Below, piece after piece: positions 1 through 36,100 of a stretch of 64,000 nucleotides of DNA. The position numbers and the translations under genes were made by a program. The first letter of the stretch is position 1; every line of letters starts with the position of its first letter. The stretch covers positions 714,123 through 778,122 of the forward strand of contig OX459108.1 of NCBI GenBank assembly GCA_949775045.1. Direction: 5' to 3'. A model generated the notes under the pieces. The model was not told the origin of the DNA. It saw only the letters and a program-made list of their open reading frames with translations, and ran no database searches. The stretch is from Metridium senile. Taxonomy: Eukaryota; Cnidaria; Anthozoa; Actiniaria; Metridiidae.

Positions 1-346
1 ATCATTATCATAATCATCATTATCATCATCATGATCCTCATTATCCTCATTATGTTCATTATCATCATCATCATCATCGTCATGCCTCATCATAATCATA
101 ATCATCATTATTATCATCATCATCATCGTCATGCATCATTATCATAATCATCATTATTATTATTATCATCATCATCATCGTCATGCATCATTATCATAAT
201 CATTATTATTATCATCATCATGATCCTCATTATTATAATCATTATAATCATTATTATCATCATCGTCATGATCCTCATTATCATCACTATAATTAATTAT
301 CATCATGATATTATGATGATGACGATGATGATGATCATCATCATTA
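1..346. repeat. ATC/ATT microsatellite at the window edge
   Basis: Impure atc, att and catgatcct runs. The missing last exon of the TRPM2-like gene was not found here or in 347-2343. Confidence 0.95.
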
Positions 347-1041
347 AAACATTAAACCTTATATATAAACCATTAAACATTATATTTTATATCAATAGTT
401 TTATTTTTCATCAACAATAAATAATTTCAATAGCGAGTTTCTGAGCCATCACTGTAAATCTTTGATAAATGTTAACCTCGTTTCTATCTCGGTTCAATTG
501 TTTACATTTGCTAGAAATATGCCTTGTGTAACCTGGCCACTTTACCCAACATGGTCACATGACTTTCAGGAAGATTAAGTTGTCCGCTGACCACAAACCA
601 TGCCATACTGCAGGCGCCTTGCTTTTCCTAATAAGACATTTCAAAAATAAATAAATTTGAGTGGTTTTCATAAGACTTTGAAACGAAGTGACTAAAATAT
701 CGACTCCAGTTTAATATTATCTCACATAGCTGCACCCACGTGATCTCGCTTCGAAACGCGCAAAGAATTGTTTGCCAAAACGAATAGTTCCAAAATGGCG
801 CCGCGAGACAAAAACAATTTCCGAATCTGTTACTTTTAGGCATTTGCGTTTTGTTTTTATTCTTTTTTACCCCTGGTAGGACAGCAGTGGACTTTTATTG
901 TCCGAGTAATATAGAACTTTATATTGTAAAGTTATCAGTTAAGGATGTATTAATCGAGGGTTAACGCGGGAAGCAACTCTCTCTGAACGACGCCATCCTG
1001 GAACTGTTGGCGATGCGACAGAAATGCTTCTGATTTGCTTA

Positions 1042-1235
1042 GACCCCCGTCTACACGGAGCCAGATACTTTTGAAATCGCATACTTTTTGATGCGAATCG
1101 GCCTATCGTCCACACGAATCAAGTGAATCCGGTCACCGAAACCGCATACTTTTACTTGAATCCTCCGGATACGCGGATTCGTGTAGACGCAAATATTTCT
1201 ATCAGCCGGATCGGATACGTGTAGACGAGGCCTTA
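1042..1235. mobile_element. MITE, family E (copy 1), TTA duplicated
   Basis: Ends gaccccc/gtctacacgg and cgtgtagacgaggcc are inverted. TTA flanks both sides. Two more copies lie at 30557-30755 and 48188-48384. Three-bp TTA/TCA duplications suggest the PIF/Harbinger group; no transposase is present. Confidence 0.65.
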
Positions 1236-1240
1236 AACTA

Positions 1241-1636
1241 AGGCCCGGTTCAAACGTCGAGCCATTCATGTGCCCAATCTAATCGTCATTTGCTGCAGAG
1301 CCAATTACATTAGGTTCGACGTTGTTTCATACGTCGATCCAAAGAGAATCGAATACAGCAGAATATAATCGAATTTTACACTTAATTGCATAGTCAATTC
1401 ACCTTATTTTACTGCCAAAAGATGTCATAAAAATAGATTTAAATGTATTAGGCTCGGCACAACGATAGCTCGACGTTTGAAACGGTGTCGAACTTTTGCC
1501 GTTTGGCTCGACTGGCACGGTCGAGCTTGTGCCGCGCCGAATCTAATCAAATCTTGCCGAATTCAATTGATTCATACGTCGAGCTGGAAACGAATAGATT
1601 TGGCACATGAATGGCTCGACGTTTGAAACGAGCCTA
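1241..1636. mobile_element. Fold-back element with ends reading cgtcgagccattcatgtgcc
   Basis: The left arm aggcccggttcaaacgtcga is matched inverted by tcgacgtttgaaacgagcct at the right. The interior is about 330 bp with no ORF of note. Left of the visible TRPM2 exons. Confidence 0.55.
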
Positions 1637-1867
1637 ACCGGAAGTGTGCGCGCGAAATCAATGTTTCTGATTGGCTTATACTAACCGGAAGTGCGCGCGC
1701 GAAACCACCTGGACTACGTACAGTGACAAAAGACGCATTTGCATTGGAATAGCCAACATAGCGATAATATAGTTTTCTGTGCTCTATTTGGAATTTGTGA
1801 ATATTTTTATAATGAATTGCATGAGGTTTTTCCTGTGCAAATGTGCCTTTTGTCAAGTAGTACAGCG

Positions 1868-2024
1868 TAGTAAGTAAGTGAGTAAGTAAGTGAGTAAGTG
1901 AGTAAGTGAGTAAGTGAGTAAGTGAGTAAGTGAGTGAGTAAGTGAGTAAGTGAGTAAGTGAGTAAGTGAGTAAGTGAGTAAGTGAGTAAGTGAGTAAGTG
2001 AGTAAGTGAGTAAGTGAGTAAGTG

Positions 2025-2121
<97 letters not shown>
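1868..2121. repeat. (GTAAGTGA)n then (GTAA)n microsatellite
   Basis: About 160 bp of alternating gtaa/gtga followed by about 95 bp of pure gtaa. Next to a partial copy of the fold-back end cctgtgcaaatgtgcctttt at 1832-1866. Confidence 0.95.
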
Positions 2122-2343
2122 CTTTATGAAGAGGGTAGCACTAAATAGCTTAAAGCCAATAGAGAGTGTACTATATTAGAGTAGTTTTTATAATCCTATG
2201 AAGCAAAGTGGTCATGCATGTATGGATGTGTGTACATGGAGGTCCCAATTTGAGTGAATTTAATAGTTAGAACAAAAGAAAAAACAATGATTTCTTCCTG
2301 GCTTCCTGTGGCCACAGGGATCCCGTCGACATAAGCTACTTAC

Positions 2344-24557
<22,214 letters not shown>

Positions 24558-25200
24558 TTTACTTTCTCAAACCTTCAACTATAACTTTTCATTCAGTAAA
24601 CGAGTTTGTAAGCTACAGAAAAGAACTACGGCAAAGAAGCATTCTTAAACTTGCTTCGACAAGAAGCTCTCGCTAGTATACGTATCAAAACGCTCTCACA
24701 ACTTCAAAGCGTTTCTGTACGTAGCAATTGTCAAGCTGTTTTGCAATGCAAAGTGGTCTTTCAAGTTCTTGAGCGTTGGAATGTTCATTTTTTCATGGTT
24801 CGCTAATGAGCTGTCAAGCTCATCTTTTGTCTTGTGCTGAAACAAAATGGCGGATGTATGATTTAAAGCTGAAACGTTTTTGGGTTTTTGTCTAAAAATA
24901 TCCCTTTACAGCACACACAAACATACAAGCAAACAAAGAAGTTTTATGTTGGTTTTTCACTTTCTAAATCTTCGTTTTTAGAATTGTATTCATTTATTAG
25001 TGTTTTTTTTTTGTGGTTTTTATTTTGTTCAACAAAAAGGAACAGTGTTCAATTCAACCAATCACGAACCTCAAGCGAGTTAAGTTTGTTGTTCCTTCCA
25101 GGAAATATTTGAAGAATTTGTAATAAATAGCCAATCAGAAGCGAGTATTGATGCCTGGAATAAACTATAATAGATTTACATAACAAAAGACCCACTGTCG
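24558..25200. other. Upstream region of the TRPM2-like gene
   Basis: AT-rich sequence with no coding frame of note and no clear TATA or CCAAT box that decides a start. It should contain the 5' UTR and promoter. Confidence 0.4.
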
Positions 25201-25225
25201 ATGCGGACTAGAAGTTTGTTGATTA

Positions 25226-25487
25226 TACACCTAATCCAAAAAACGTTGTCGGGTCCGCCGCACAGTCCTCGCGCCAAGACAGTGGAGGAAAACACAGTGA
25301 ATATTTTGATGAGAGTGATAAAACAAGAAAATAAAAGTAGGCACAACACTATTTCGTTGAAAAAGTACCACACTAGAGTGTGAACATGCAAATAAATTAA
25401 TTACTGATTAGATATAACCAATATCTTTCACAGTCTTGGCGCGAGGACTTTTCGGCGGACCAGGCAACGTTTTTTGGATTAGGTGTA
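25226..25487. mobile_element. TIR element of the TACACCTA family (262 bp)
   Basis: Both ends read TACACCTAATCCAAAAAACG inward and share gtccgccg and tcctcgcgccaagac farther in. The interior has no coding capacity. Intergenic, between the TRPM2-like and TAB2-like genes. Confidence 0.7.
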
Positions 25488-25559
25488 TAAATCGATAGTT
25501 TCTTAGTTAGCGCAAAGATCTCGCTAACCCTTTAGAGCGAAAAGTTCACAACTTTACTT

Positions 25560-26110
25560 GTCTTTGATAGTGACTAATAGTCACTAAATAGGAACTATTA
25601 CACAGTAGCAATTTGATTCTATTTCATGGATATAGTGTTTGCGCTCTATTCCACAGTAGCAATTTGATTCTATTTCATGGATAAAGTGTTTGCGCTCTAT
25701 TCCACAGTAGCAATTTGATTCTATTTCATGGATATAGTGTTTGCGCTCTATCCACAGTAGCAATTTGATTCTATTTCATGGATATAGTGTTTGCGCTCTA
25801 TTCCACGGTAGCAATTTGATTCTATTTCATGGATAAAGTGTTTTTGCTCTATTCCACAGTAGCCATTTGATTAGATTTAATGGATATGGTGTTTGCGCTC
25901 TATTCCACAGAAGCAATTTGATTCTATTTCATGGATATGGTGTTTGCGCTCTATTCCACAGTAGCAATTTGATTCTATTTCATGGATATAGTGTTTGCGC
26001 TCTATTCCACGGTAGCAATTTGATTCTATTTCATGGATATAGTGTTTGCGCTCTATCCACAGTAGCAATTTGATTCTATTTCATGGATATAGTGTTTACG
26101 CTCTATATAG
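25560..26110. repeat. 50-bp minisatellite (tagcaatttgattctatttc), about ten copies
   Basis: Units read cagtagcaatttgattctat ... ggatatagtgtttgcgctct. The same unit forms arrays at 42390-42610 and 48395-48700. The left flank gtgactaatagtcac also occurs at 5033-5050 in TRPM2 sequence. Intergenic. Confidence 0.9.
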
Positions 26111-26370
26111 TTTAGGGGCTGGTTCCCTCCCTCCCTCCCTCCCCTCCCTCCCTGGTCTTACCATGGGATTTCGAGGATAAATCCTTGTCTTACCACAGGG
26201 CTGTAAATAACCTGAACTACAACAAGTGTATTCAATATTTTTTTATTATTTATTATTATATACAACTGATTCGTCTGAGTTTAACAAGAATAAAAAACAA
26301 GAACACTGAAACACCATGTACTCTTACTGCACTTTTAAAAAGGTTGTACTTTCTCTTGTGCGAATTCTAA

Positions 26371-27000
26371 GGCGATTGGTATTACAAGACAGAAAGAAAT
26401 TATAGGCATACATCTAAACACGAAGAATCGAGGTGCTTACAATCATTATTCTTGTCAAGAACATGGAGGTTATTGTTGAGATATTATGGGCATACATCTA
26501 AACACGAAGAATCAAGGTGCTTACAATCATTATTCTTGTCAAGAACATGGAGGTTATTGTTGAGATATTATGGGCATACATCTAAACACGAATAATCGAG
26601 GTACTTACAATCATTATTCTCGTCAAGAACATGGAGGTTATTGTTGAGATATTATGGGCATACATCTAAACACGAATAATCGAGGTGCTTACAATCATTA
26701 TTCTCGTCAAGAACATGGAGGTTATTGTTGAGATATTATGGTCAAACATCTAAACACGAATAATCAAATTGGACAACCTTTTTGAAATAGGTGTATGTCT
26801 ATAATTCCTTTCCGTCTTGGAATGACCTATCGCCTTGGACAACCTTTTTGAAATAGGTGTATGCCTATAATTCCTGTCCGTCTTGGAATGACCTATCGCC
26901 TTGGACAACCTTTTTGAAATAGGTGTATGCCTATAATTCCTGTCCGTCTTGGAATGACCTATCGCCTTGGACAACCTTTTTGAAATATGTGTATGCCTAT
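26371..27000. repeat. Paired tandem arrays built from TACACCTA-family ends
   Basis: About four units of roughly 86 bp (ggcatacatctaaacacg ... aagaacatggaggttattg) at 26400-26765 are followed by three to four units of 65 bp (ttggacaacctttttgaaat ... tccgtcttggaatgacc) at 26770-27000. The second unit is the element's terminal repeat plus subterminal sequence. Intergenic. Confidence 0.7.
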
Positions 27001-27001
27001 A

Positions 27002-27165
27002 CAGTAAAAGCCCACGTATAAGAACCTGAATTTTTCAATTTAGCCTAACTAGGTTCTTATATAAATGGTACTTAAACCAGGTTCTTATGTAGAGGGGGCT
27101 TATAATGAAAATTTTAGCCTAACAGGTTCTTAAAACCCAGGTTCTTATACGTGGGCTACTGTAAT
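27002..27165. mobile_element. Fold-back MITE (acagtaaaagcccacgtata)
   Basis: Left aagcccacgtataagaacc and right ggttcttatacgtgggct are inverse. About 160 bp, intergenic, immediately after the arrays at 26371-27000. Confidence 0.65.
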
Positions 27166-27857
27166 TCCTTTCCGTCTTGCAATGACCTTTCGCATTAGGC
27201 AATCTTTTTTTCCTACTAAATAAAGAGTTTTTCGTTTTGTCAATTTTCAACGTAACTTTCTTTCTCTTTGTAAAACCGCTGTGCACTTTGCACTGCAGGC
27301 GCACAAATGAGCCGAAATTTTTTCAACAATAAAAAACAAACTATATTCTCGAATATTTTCACAATAATTTATAAACATCACTTTGTTCGTCGTTTTGACC
27401 GAGTGAGACTGGAAGAATTTGTTACGGCTCCCAGTCTCTCTCAGTAAAAACAACCCAGAAATTGAGCTGAGAAGGTAAGTTGAAAACGTCTGCGCATGCG
27501 TCAGTTTTGACACGCTACTAAATGCATTTTTAGCTGGTGCTTCCGTACGATTTCTTTTGCTAATATTTGCAGAATAGCTCTATTTTGTGAATTGTATTCG
27601 TTCTGAGTTTATACACGAATAGTCTTTGTTTAAAAACGTGCTAAACTTACGCATGCGCAGATATTTTTCGAAGTCTGTGAACTTAGTCCCCAGGCTCTTA
27701 GCAATCGCTCGAAGGAGAGACCCTGGTGTTGACTATCTGTACGATGGCGTCATTTTACTACCAGTACCAGAATGCTTTGCATTGTTATTCAGAGTTAAGG
27801 TAGACTTATAAAGCGCTATATACGTGAGTTCAATAAGTCTTTCCTGCATGAAATGTA

Positions 27858-28117
27858 TACACCTATTTCAATTAACGTTGTCCATCTGGAATGGTCGATC
27901 TGAGACCGATAGGAATTGTGGGAGCTCTTTAAACTGCAAATACACTATTATAATCACGCTCGAATATTATTGTTTACTTCTGAAATACTGTTGTCCATAA
28001 TTCAGCATCATTCAAGTGTGATTAAAACAATGTATTTGGTATTTAATGTACTCCCACAATTCCTGTCGGTCTCAGATCAACCATTCCAGATGGACAACGT
28101 TAATTGAAATAAGTGTA
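27858..28117. mobile_element. TACACCTA-family TIR element (260 bp)
   Basis: Left tacacctatttcaattaacg and right inverted copy ending aaataagtgta; both arms contain gttgtccatctggaatgg and ctgagaccgataggaattg. Same inner motif as the element at 16335-16602. Intergenic. Confidence 0.65.
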
Positions 28118-28287
28118 TAAATAGTTAAAATATAGACCATTCCAGAAATAGCACGACTGACAAAGAAACAGCTGATTCAAGTCAATGCTTGAGTGGATGA
28201 ATCTGTCTTTTATCTACTCCAGCCTCAACTTCAATAAATTGATTGATGATCGGTGATTGAGAAGCGAATAGACCAGTTTTACATTAT

Positions 28288-28605
28288 CAAGCACCGCTGT
28301 ACAATTTGACAAAAGGCGCATTTGCATAGGGATAGCCTCAATTCAGAGTAAATTCAAAATGTGTTTTCTATTGTAAAGCGATAACATTTTCTCGTGTTTG
28401 CATGAGATTTGTGAATATTTTGACAACAAATCGAGGCTTAGGGGCCGTTTACATGAGATAGGGTTACCCTAGGTTTCTTTTCTCTGGGGATTCTCAAACA
28501 AAAGAGTTAGCCCTGCTAGGAGGGTTACCCTATCTCCATGTAAACGGCCCTTAAGCCAATGCAAATGCGCCTTTTGTCAAATAGTACAGCGGTACTAGAT
28601 AAAGT
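28288..28605. mobile_element. Family C fold-back with a nested family D MITE
   Basis: Outer ends accgctgtacaatttgac and its inverse; the inner MITE at 28441-28552 starts ggggccgtttacatgagata with its inverse and TTA on both sides. A clean case of one fold-back inserted in another. Intergenic. Confidence 0.65.
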
Positions 28606-29154
28606 GAAACTGGAGCATTGATAATAGGTGAATCACTGTATTTTATTCACTCCAGTCACGACTTGAATCTAATGTTTCCTGATCAGTGAAGCGAATTAGG
28701 AAAAGGCCTAGTGCGGCACTAAATTATTTCACGAAAGAAAGTTTGCAAAGCATTCTGGTCTTGGTTCTAAAAAACCCTCAGACGACACAGCGTTCAAACG
28801 ACTACGTATGCGTGGCAAAATTTTCACAGCGGTAAATTTGCCATTGTAAACATTAGGAATTTCGGACTACAGTATTTGAAGACGATTTATAAGAAATTGC
28901 CTGAATATATAAGCTTAAAGTTTCGTGTACATAACCTTTGTTATATTTTAAAGCTACCATGAGTCTTTACTTTTGTATTTTTCTTTATATTTTAAGTCGT
29001 ACACTACATCGTTGTTTTACAGTACGAGTCCGTACGAATGTTAGATTTGTGCGCTGGATCATTTTACTTGTTATTTTTTTTCGCGCATGTGTAGTCGTTT
29101 GACCGCTGTGTTCCTGCAACGTGTTTTGAAAGTACTCAATTATTTCTGTCTTCA

Positions 29155-29345
29155 TCAATCATTGGTACCACAGGAAGCCAAGAGGTAAAGATAGAGTGGC
29201 CAACATCTTGGAGTTATTATCCAAAAAATAAATAAAACCTCCAACTAATTGTTTTGAAAGAACTCAATAAGTTCTCAGTCTCCGTAGGCACCACAGGAAG
29301 CCCAGAGGTAGAGTGGCCAACTCCTGGGAGTAATTATCCAGTAAT
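29155..29345. repeat. Two-copy tandem repeat downstream of the TAB2-like stop
   Basis: accacaggaagccaagaggt and accacaggaagcccagaggt head two units of about 115 bp. Possible 3' UTR of the TAB2-like gene. Confidence 0.6.
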
Positions 29346-29374
29346 TTGAATAGAACTAACGTGGTCTTAGCCAG

Positions 29375-32300
29375 TCATATCCTTGGTCGTTCACATAATT
29401 CACAGAGATTTAGTGCTCCGTGGTTGACTAACGTACAATGCTTACATACCCACGTTTGCTCTGAAAACAACAGGAATCGTTTATGATAGTCTTGGTTGAT
29501 GAAGATGATTCTGATGATTCTGATGATGGTGGTGGTGATATTGATGATGACAATGACAATAATAATGATAATAATAATGATGATGATAATAATAATGATG
29601 ACAATAATGATGACAATGACAATGATGATGATAATAATGATGATGATAATAATGATGATGACAATAATGTTGATAATAATAATAATGATGATGATAATAA
29701 TAATAATGATGTCAATAATGATGATACTAATGATGATGATGATAATGATGATGATAATAATGATGATGACAATAATGATGATAATAATAATGATGATGAT
29801 AATAATAATGATGATAATAATAATGATGATAATAATGATGACAATGATGATGACAATGATGATGCTAATCTACCTGTATCGTCCTGTGGACTATTGACTG
29901 GTTGTGGTGTTGGTGTTGGCGGTGGTTCTTGTGTAGCAGGTGGTGGTGGTGCTACACCCCCCTGTACTAGTATCCACCCTGCACCTTCTAAGCTTCTATC
30001 TCGATCTGGACTGTGAGATCCTACAAACAAACAACATTTTATGTAATGTTAACTAATGTTTACAATGGGTGGCCTAGCGGTGAAAGAGAGCTGGCCCCTC
30101 ACCGCTGTGGTCCAGGTTTGAGTCCTGGCTCGGGCATGGATTATATGTGATTTGAGTTTATTTGATGTGTTCTTCTCTCCTATTCCACAAGGGTTTTTTC
30201 TCCAGGTTATCCGATTTTCCTCCCTCCACAAAAATGAACATGTGAGCTGAGTTGTGTGCAAAATAATTAACGTAGAGGTAGTGAGTGTGTGCCTTAGTCT
30301 CCCCAATTAGTAGGGCACACATGTCCAGCTAGAAGATTTAGACGTAACTCATGTTAAAACTTGTTCATACAAATCAGGATATACAACACTAGTGCTGTAA
30401 ATTTCACATTAATTATTCAATGAAAATATAATAATGAAATATAATAAAAATTAAAGCAGTTAAGTTACTTTTCGGTTTCATCCTGAAACCATCGTCAGCA
30501 AAACTAAATTAACTTATGCAAAAACATCAATTTAAACTGCTTGGACTTCCGGTTTAGACCCCGTCTACACGGATCCGGATACTTTTGAAACCGCATACTT
30601 TTTGATGCAAATCAGCCTATCGTCCACACGAATCCAGTGAATCCAGTCACTGAAACCGCATACTTTTACTTGAATCCTCCGGATACGCGGATTCGTGTGG
30701 ACGCAAATATTTCTATGTGGTTTCAGCCTGACCGGATTTGTGTAAACGGGGCCTTAATGTCCTTATATGAGATGTTGCATTTAGAGTGCAATTATGTCTA
30801 GTCAGGTTTGTAATGTATTATGTTTATGACATTGACTGTATATTTATCCATGTAATTTAAACATGCAAGTTAATTTCTAAATTTCATAATATAAACCTAC
30901 TTGCAGTAAGGTTGTCATACAAAAATATACATTTGTTATAAAGAAATTCAAAAACTCATTAATAATTCATGAGAAATTTTCAAAAGAAATCGTGACCGTG
31001 ACGAGTGTTTTAACTGAAGTTATAGATTCACCCTAATTTACATAAACTTTAACCTTAATTTTCTCTAATAAACTTTCACAAATCCTTGATTTTTTTTTAC
31101 AAAAACACAAAATATAGGTTGGAGTTTTTGAAGTCGCTCAATAAACTCGCAAATCATGTTTTATCAGGTTTAAAACCACTTGGCTTCGCCGCGTGGTTTT
31201 AAATCCTGATAAAACACTCCTGCTCGTTTATTAAACATTACATAGAACATTTGTGATTCAGTACGATAGGAATTGATTAAAAGACAAAAGAAGATCACTC
31301 AAGCTGAACTCTCTCTTTTATGTTTTAATTAATTCCTTTCGCACTAAATCACAAATGTTCTATTTTCTTTGTGACAAATGATCTATTTTGTATGACAACC
31401 TTTCTGCAAGTAGGTGTAGCTGTCTACTTACTTTGTGAAGATACCCATGGAGGGCGCGGACCATGAGGACCTTAAAACATATATTATATTAATATATCAT
31501 TTTTATTATTATCATTGTTATTATCATCACCATCATTGTAATATCATCATTGATATTGTTATTATATTTATTATTTTTATTATAATTGCCATTATCATCA
31601 TCATTATCATCAACACTATCATCATTATGAAGTCTTTGTTACTACCACGTAAGATAACATTTCTTTTATTGTTACCAAGCTTTAGGACTTAGCGTCCGTC
31701 TTCAGGGCATGAATTTAGATTTACTATCATCATTGTTATTATCAACATCATCATCATCACCATCATCATCGTTAGTATTTTGTCACCATCATATTTATTG
31801 TTTTCACTATCATAATTATCGTTATCATAACCATCTTCATCATTATTACATACCATTCATAGGAAGGTTATTAACCCAGGAACAATCACTATCATTATTA
31901 TCACTATCATAACCATCTTCATCATTACTACATACCGTTCATAGGGAGGTTATTAACCCAGGAACAATCACTATCATTATTATCGTTATCATAACCATCT
32001 TCCTCATTACTACATACCATTCATAGGAAGGTTATTAACCCAGGAACAATCACTATCATTATTATCACTATCATAACCATCTTCATCATTACTACATACC
32101 GTTCATAGGAAGATTATTAACCCAGGAACAATCACTATCATTATTATCACTATCATAACCATCTTCCTCATTACTACATACCATTCATAGGAAGGTTATT
32201 AACCCAGGAAGTTGGACGAGGAAAACTTTCACTTTTCTTCAGTGGCATTGGCACTGAAGGAAGAAAAACAATATGAAGAATGCATACTAGTTATACAGAA

Positions 32301-33109
32301 CAGGTTCCCATTTAAATCTGTACATTCCCATTTAAATCTGTACATATGCAAATTGTGTTGATGTGTGCTAAACACACAGATCAACCAATCAGAGTATATT
32401 ATTTCTGAAGTGAACTTCTCTGATTGGTTGATCTGTGTGTTTAGCACACATCAACACAATTTTCATAAGAACAGATTTAAATGGGAACCTGTTACAGTGA
32501 AACCTCGCCTTACGGCCACACACTTAATACGGTCACCCCGTTATTGCTGCCAGTTTTTCAGGTCCCGACAAAATGCATGCTCATACATTTGCTATAAAAT
32601 TTACCTGCTTAATACGGCCACCCCGTTAATACGGCCACTTTGGGCTGTCCCTTGAGTGGCCAGATTAACGGGGTTCCACTGTACAATGGTTTCAAGTGGC
32701 ATACCGTGGCATATCCCACGAGTCCCTTATATTTTCTAGTATACACATGAACCTTTATAGGTGTGTGTGTATGCAAAGAATATACAAGTGACAAGTGGGA
32801 TATTCATGAAAGAAACACTGTCTGGCAGTACAACTATTTATTGCATCTTATATATATCTACTTAATATATATTTAAGTTTAGTTAATTGATTGATTGAAT
32901 GGTTGACTGATTGATAGATTTATCGATTGATAGATTGGTTAATAGTTTGATTGATGGATTGATAGATTTATTGATGGATGGATGAGTTGGTTGATTGATT
33001 GATTGACTGGTTGATTGATTGAATGATTGATTGTTGGTTGATTGATTGATATATTAATAGATTGATTGATTGACTGGTTGATTGATTGAATGATTGATTG
33101 GTTGGTTGG

Positions 33110-33150
<41 letters not shown>

Positions 33151-36100
33151 GGAAGATATCAAACTTTGCCAATATACTTACAGCTCTTAATTCTATCAAT
33201 TTCCTGCGTCATACCATCAATTTCTTCTCGTAACACTTGGGTTTCTTCTTCTAAATGGTCGACATCCATTCTCTACGATAGATGGGAAACAAATGGAGTA
33301 AGAAAGAGAAATGGAAATGAAAAAAGAGAAAAAGTAATAAATGAGAATCAAGACAAGAAAGAAAAAGACAACACAACACAACACAACACATGACAACACA
33401 AGACACTAAACACAACACATGACAACACAACACAACACAACACAACACAACACAACACAACACAACACAACACAAGATAACACAACACAACACAAGATAA
33501 TGCAAGACAAGAGAAAGGAGAGGAGAAATAAGTTAGAGTACATACCGAGGGGTTTCCTGCAACTCTGAATTTCTTGCTGACTAACTCTTCATTCTTAATA
33601 ACAACTACAGATTTAAGTTCATGTAACTTGTTTTCTTCAAGTTGAAGTTCTTTTATAAGTCTTTCTAATCTTTGCTGTTGGTGTTTTACAAGTTCTAAGA
33701 CAAAAAAATGAAGTCAATCAAACAGGTTCTCATTTAATCTGTACTTTTCCATTTAAATCTGCACTTATGCAAATTGTGTTGATGTGTGCTAAACACACAG
33801 ATAAACCAATCAGAGTATATTATTTCTGAAGTGAGCTTCTCTGATTGGTTGATCTGTGTGTTTAGCACACATCAACAAAATTTGCATAAGTACAGATTTA
33901 AATGGGAAAGTACAGATTTAAATGGGAACTTGTTATCAATGAATTGCAGCAGAAACTCATAAGGAGATTGAAACATTCAACACTGTACCCATGCCCTGGA
34001 ATATTCAGATATGAAAATTAGGAATTTGATACCATATTTGGTATTTGAAGCTCAAATCAAGATGACTGCTTCAAAATTCTTGCTAAATTTGTTGGAATGC
34101 AGGAGAGATATATAATAACAGGCTAGCTCAGTTGGGAGAGCACAGCCTGTTAACTGGGAAGTCGGGGGTTCAAACACTAGCCGGACCATCACTCAGGGTC
34201 TTAAAATAATTGAGGAGAATGTTATAACTTTGTATTTATTTCGGTTTATAATTGTTAGGCTTCGGGTCCTCTCGGATAAGGACGTTAAATCAGAGGTCCC
34301 GTCTCGCCACTAACCATTAATCGGGGGGAAGTAAAAGAACGACTGAGGACGCAGGTCATGACCATCCTCAGTGAAAGGCCTACACTTACACTAATATATA
34401 TTAATAACTAACAGCTAACTATAATGTGTAAAGCACATTTGAATATATACACATAGAAAGTGTGCTATATAAATGCATTATCATTATAAATATAGGATCA
34501 GAAGGCTTGACATTATATTCCTTAATATCAGTTTTAAGAGTTCTAAAGCAAGACGACTTGAATAACTACTGGAAAAAATTCAACCAACAATTTTGAATAG
34601 TTCTTGAGCATATATCAAAAGAAATGTATGGTCGTTGTACGTTTCAATCCCATTATGAGTTTCTGATTGCAGTCATGGTTGTTCATTGAAGTTTTTGCAA
34701 CAAAATGTAAGGTATATTGTGTATTTAAATGAAAGTCAAGCACGGTCTGTACTTACGTCTGCTATATTCATCAACTTGAGTATGCCTCTCTCCATGTACA
34801 CTAACTGTGTTGCTACCAGAAGTGGGTATACCAACAGTCAACGCCCTTTCACGACGAGGGGAGTCATTGTTATAATAGTTAGTAGACAGTTCTGACGCAG
34901 GGTGATTTGATGATGGTATTTGTATAGAAAGAGGTTCCATGCTGGGCAGAGTAGGAATGACGGGTGAGTCAGATTCTTCGCCGTAAAGATATCGATCACT
35001 TTCTTCTCGTAAGATTGTTATACACTTTTCCATGTTATGTGAATACTGGGGGGAAAATAAATAAAAAAATAAGTCACTTTTAACGTCTCAATTCTTCTAG
35101 ACTGGACACATGTGCCCTACTAATGGGGGAGACTCAGACACACACTCTTTACCACTAGGTTTAATTAGTGCCGTGGACAGCGTCGGCAAATAACTGATAG
35201 ATCGCCACTGACAAATCACAATATTTTGCTCAACTTGGTCCAACAATTGCTTATTATTATGACGATGACAATGATGATAACAACAAGAACAATGACAATT
35301 AGATGATGATAATGAGAATAAGAATAATAACAATTACAATGACAATGAAAACAACATTGACTATATAATGATAATAACAACAACAACGAAAATTAGATTA
35401 TAAGAATAATAGAAACTAGCGAGTAAACTAGTATAGGCTGCATCGGTGTTTGATATAAACAATAGGTAATAGAATGAAATTTGTAACACCATAAAAAAAA
35501 TGTTGACTTAACTTTACTGACGTTTCGAGCTTTAGCCCTTCGTCGGAGTAAAAGTAAATTTTTTACGGTATTATAATAATAATAATAATAACTGATAGCA
35601 ACAACAATGACAATAAAGATGATAACAACAACAGCGACAATTCGATGATAATAATAATAACAGTTACTGAAGGCGATGACAACAACGACAATCATGAAGA
35701 TAACAGCAATGATAATAACAACAACAATGAAGATAAAATTTATTTGCACAAAAAAAAAAAATTAACCCATCTAAAATACAATACTGTGTTGTTAAAGGCC
35801 CTTGATATACATTAAACAACATATACACATTCAATATGCAATAGACCAATTCAAGAACAACGTCTCAAATCAATGAATCACTTAGGTTTTGCTTTTTAGG
35901 TGCAGTAAAACAAATTAATCGAATCTGTATTAAATTGTAGAGAGATTTTGAATCTAGCAACAATCACTGCAGATATTTCTAAATGCGGGAATATTGTTTA
36001 CAAAAAACCCTGATAAATACTATAGAACAGTTGTTGAAATGAGTATAATAATATTTTGATATATGACCAAAATTCACAGCGAAGCAAATATTTCACAGAA

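Noticed and set aside
1051..1269. Frame of 72 codons on the minus strand
   Set aside because: Lies within MITE family E, whose other copies do not keep the frame.
1868..2121. Possible interstitial telomere repeat
   Set aside because: Units are GTAA and GTGA, not TTAGGG; simple microsatellite.
1..2343. Last exon of the TRPM2-like gene
   Set aside because: I looked on the minus strand for a GDDA-type motif after an AG acceptor and for a plausible C-terminus; none was found, so it is probably outside the window.
25867..26073. Frames repeating FHGYSVCALFH
   Set aside because: 50-bp minisatellite; the frame breaks wherever a unit has an insertion or deletion.
34118..34195. tRNA gene
   Set aside because: A and B boxes are present but the acceptor and anticodon stems do not pair properly and the sequence continues into a repeat body; it is a SINE head.
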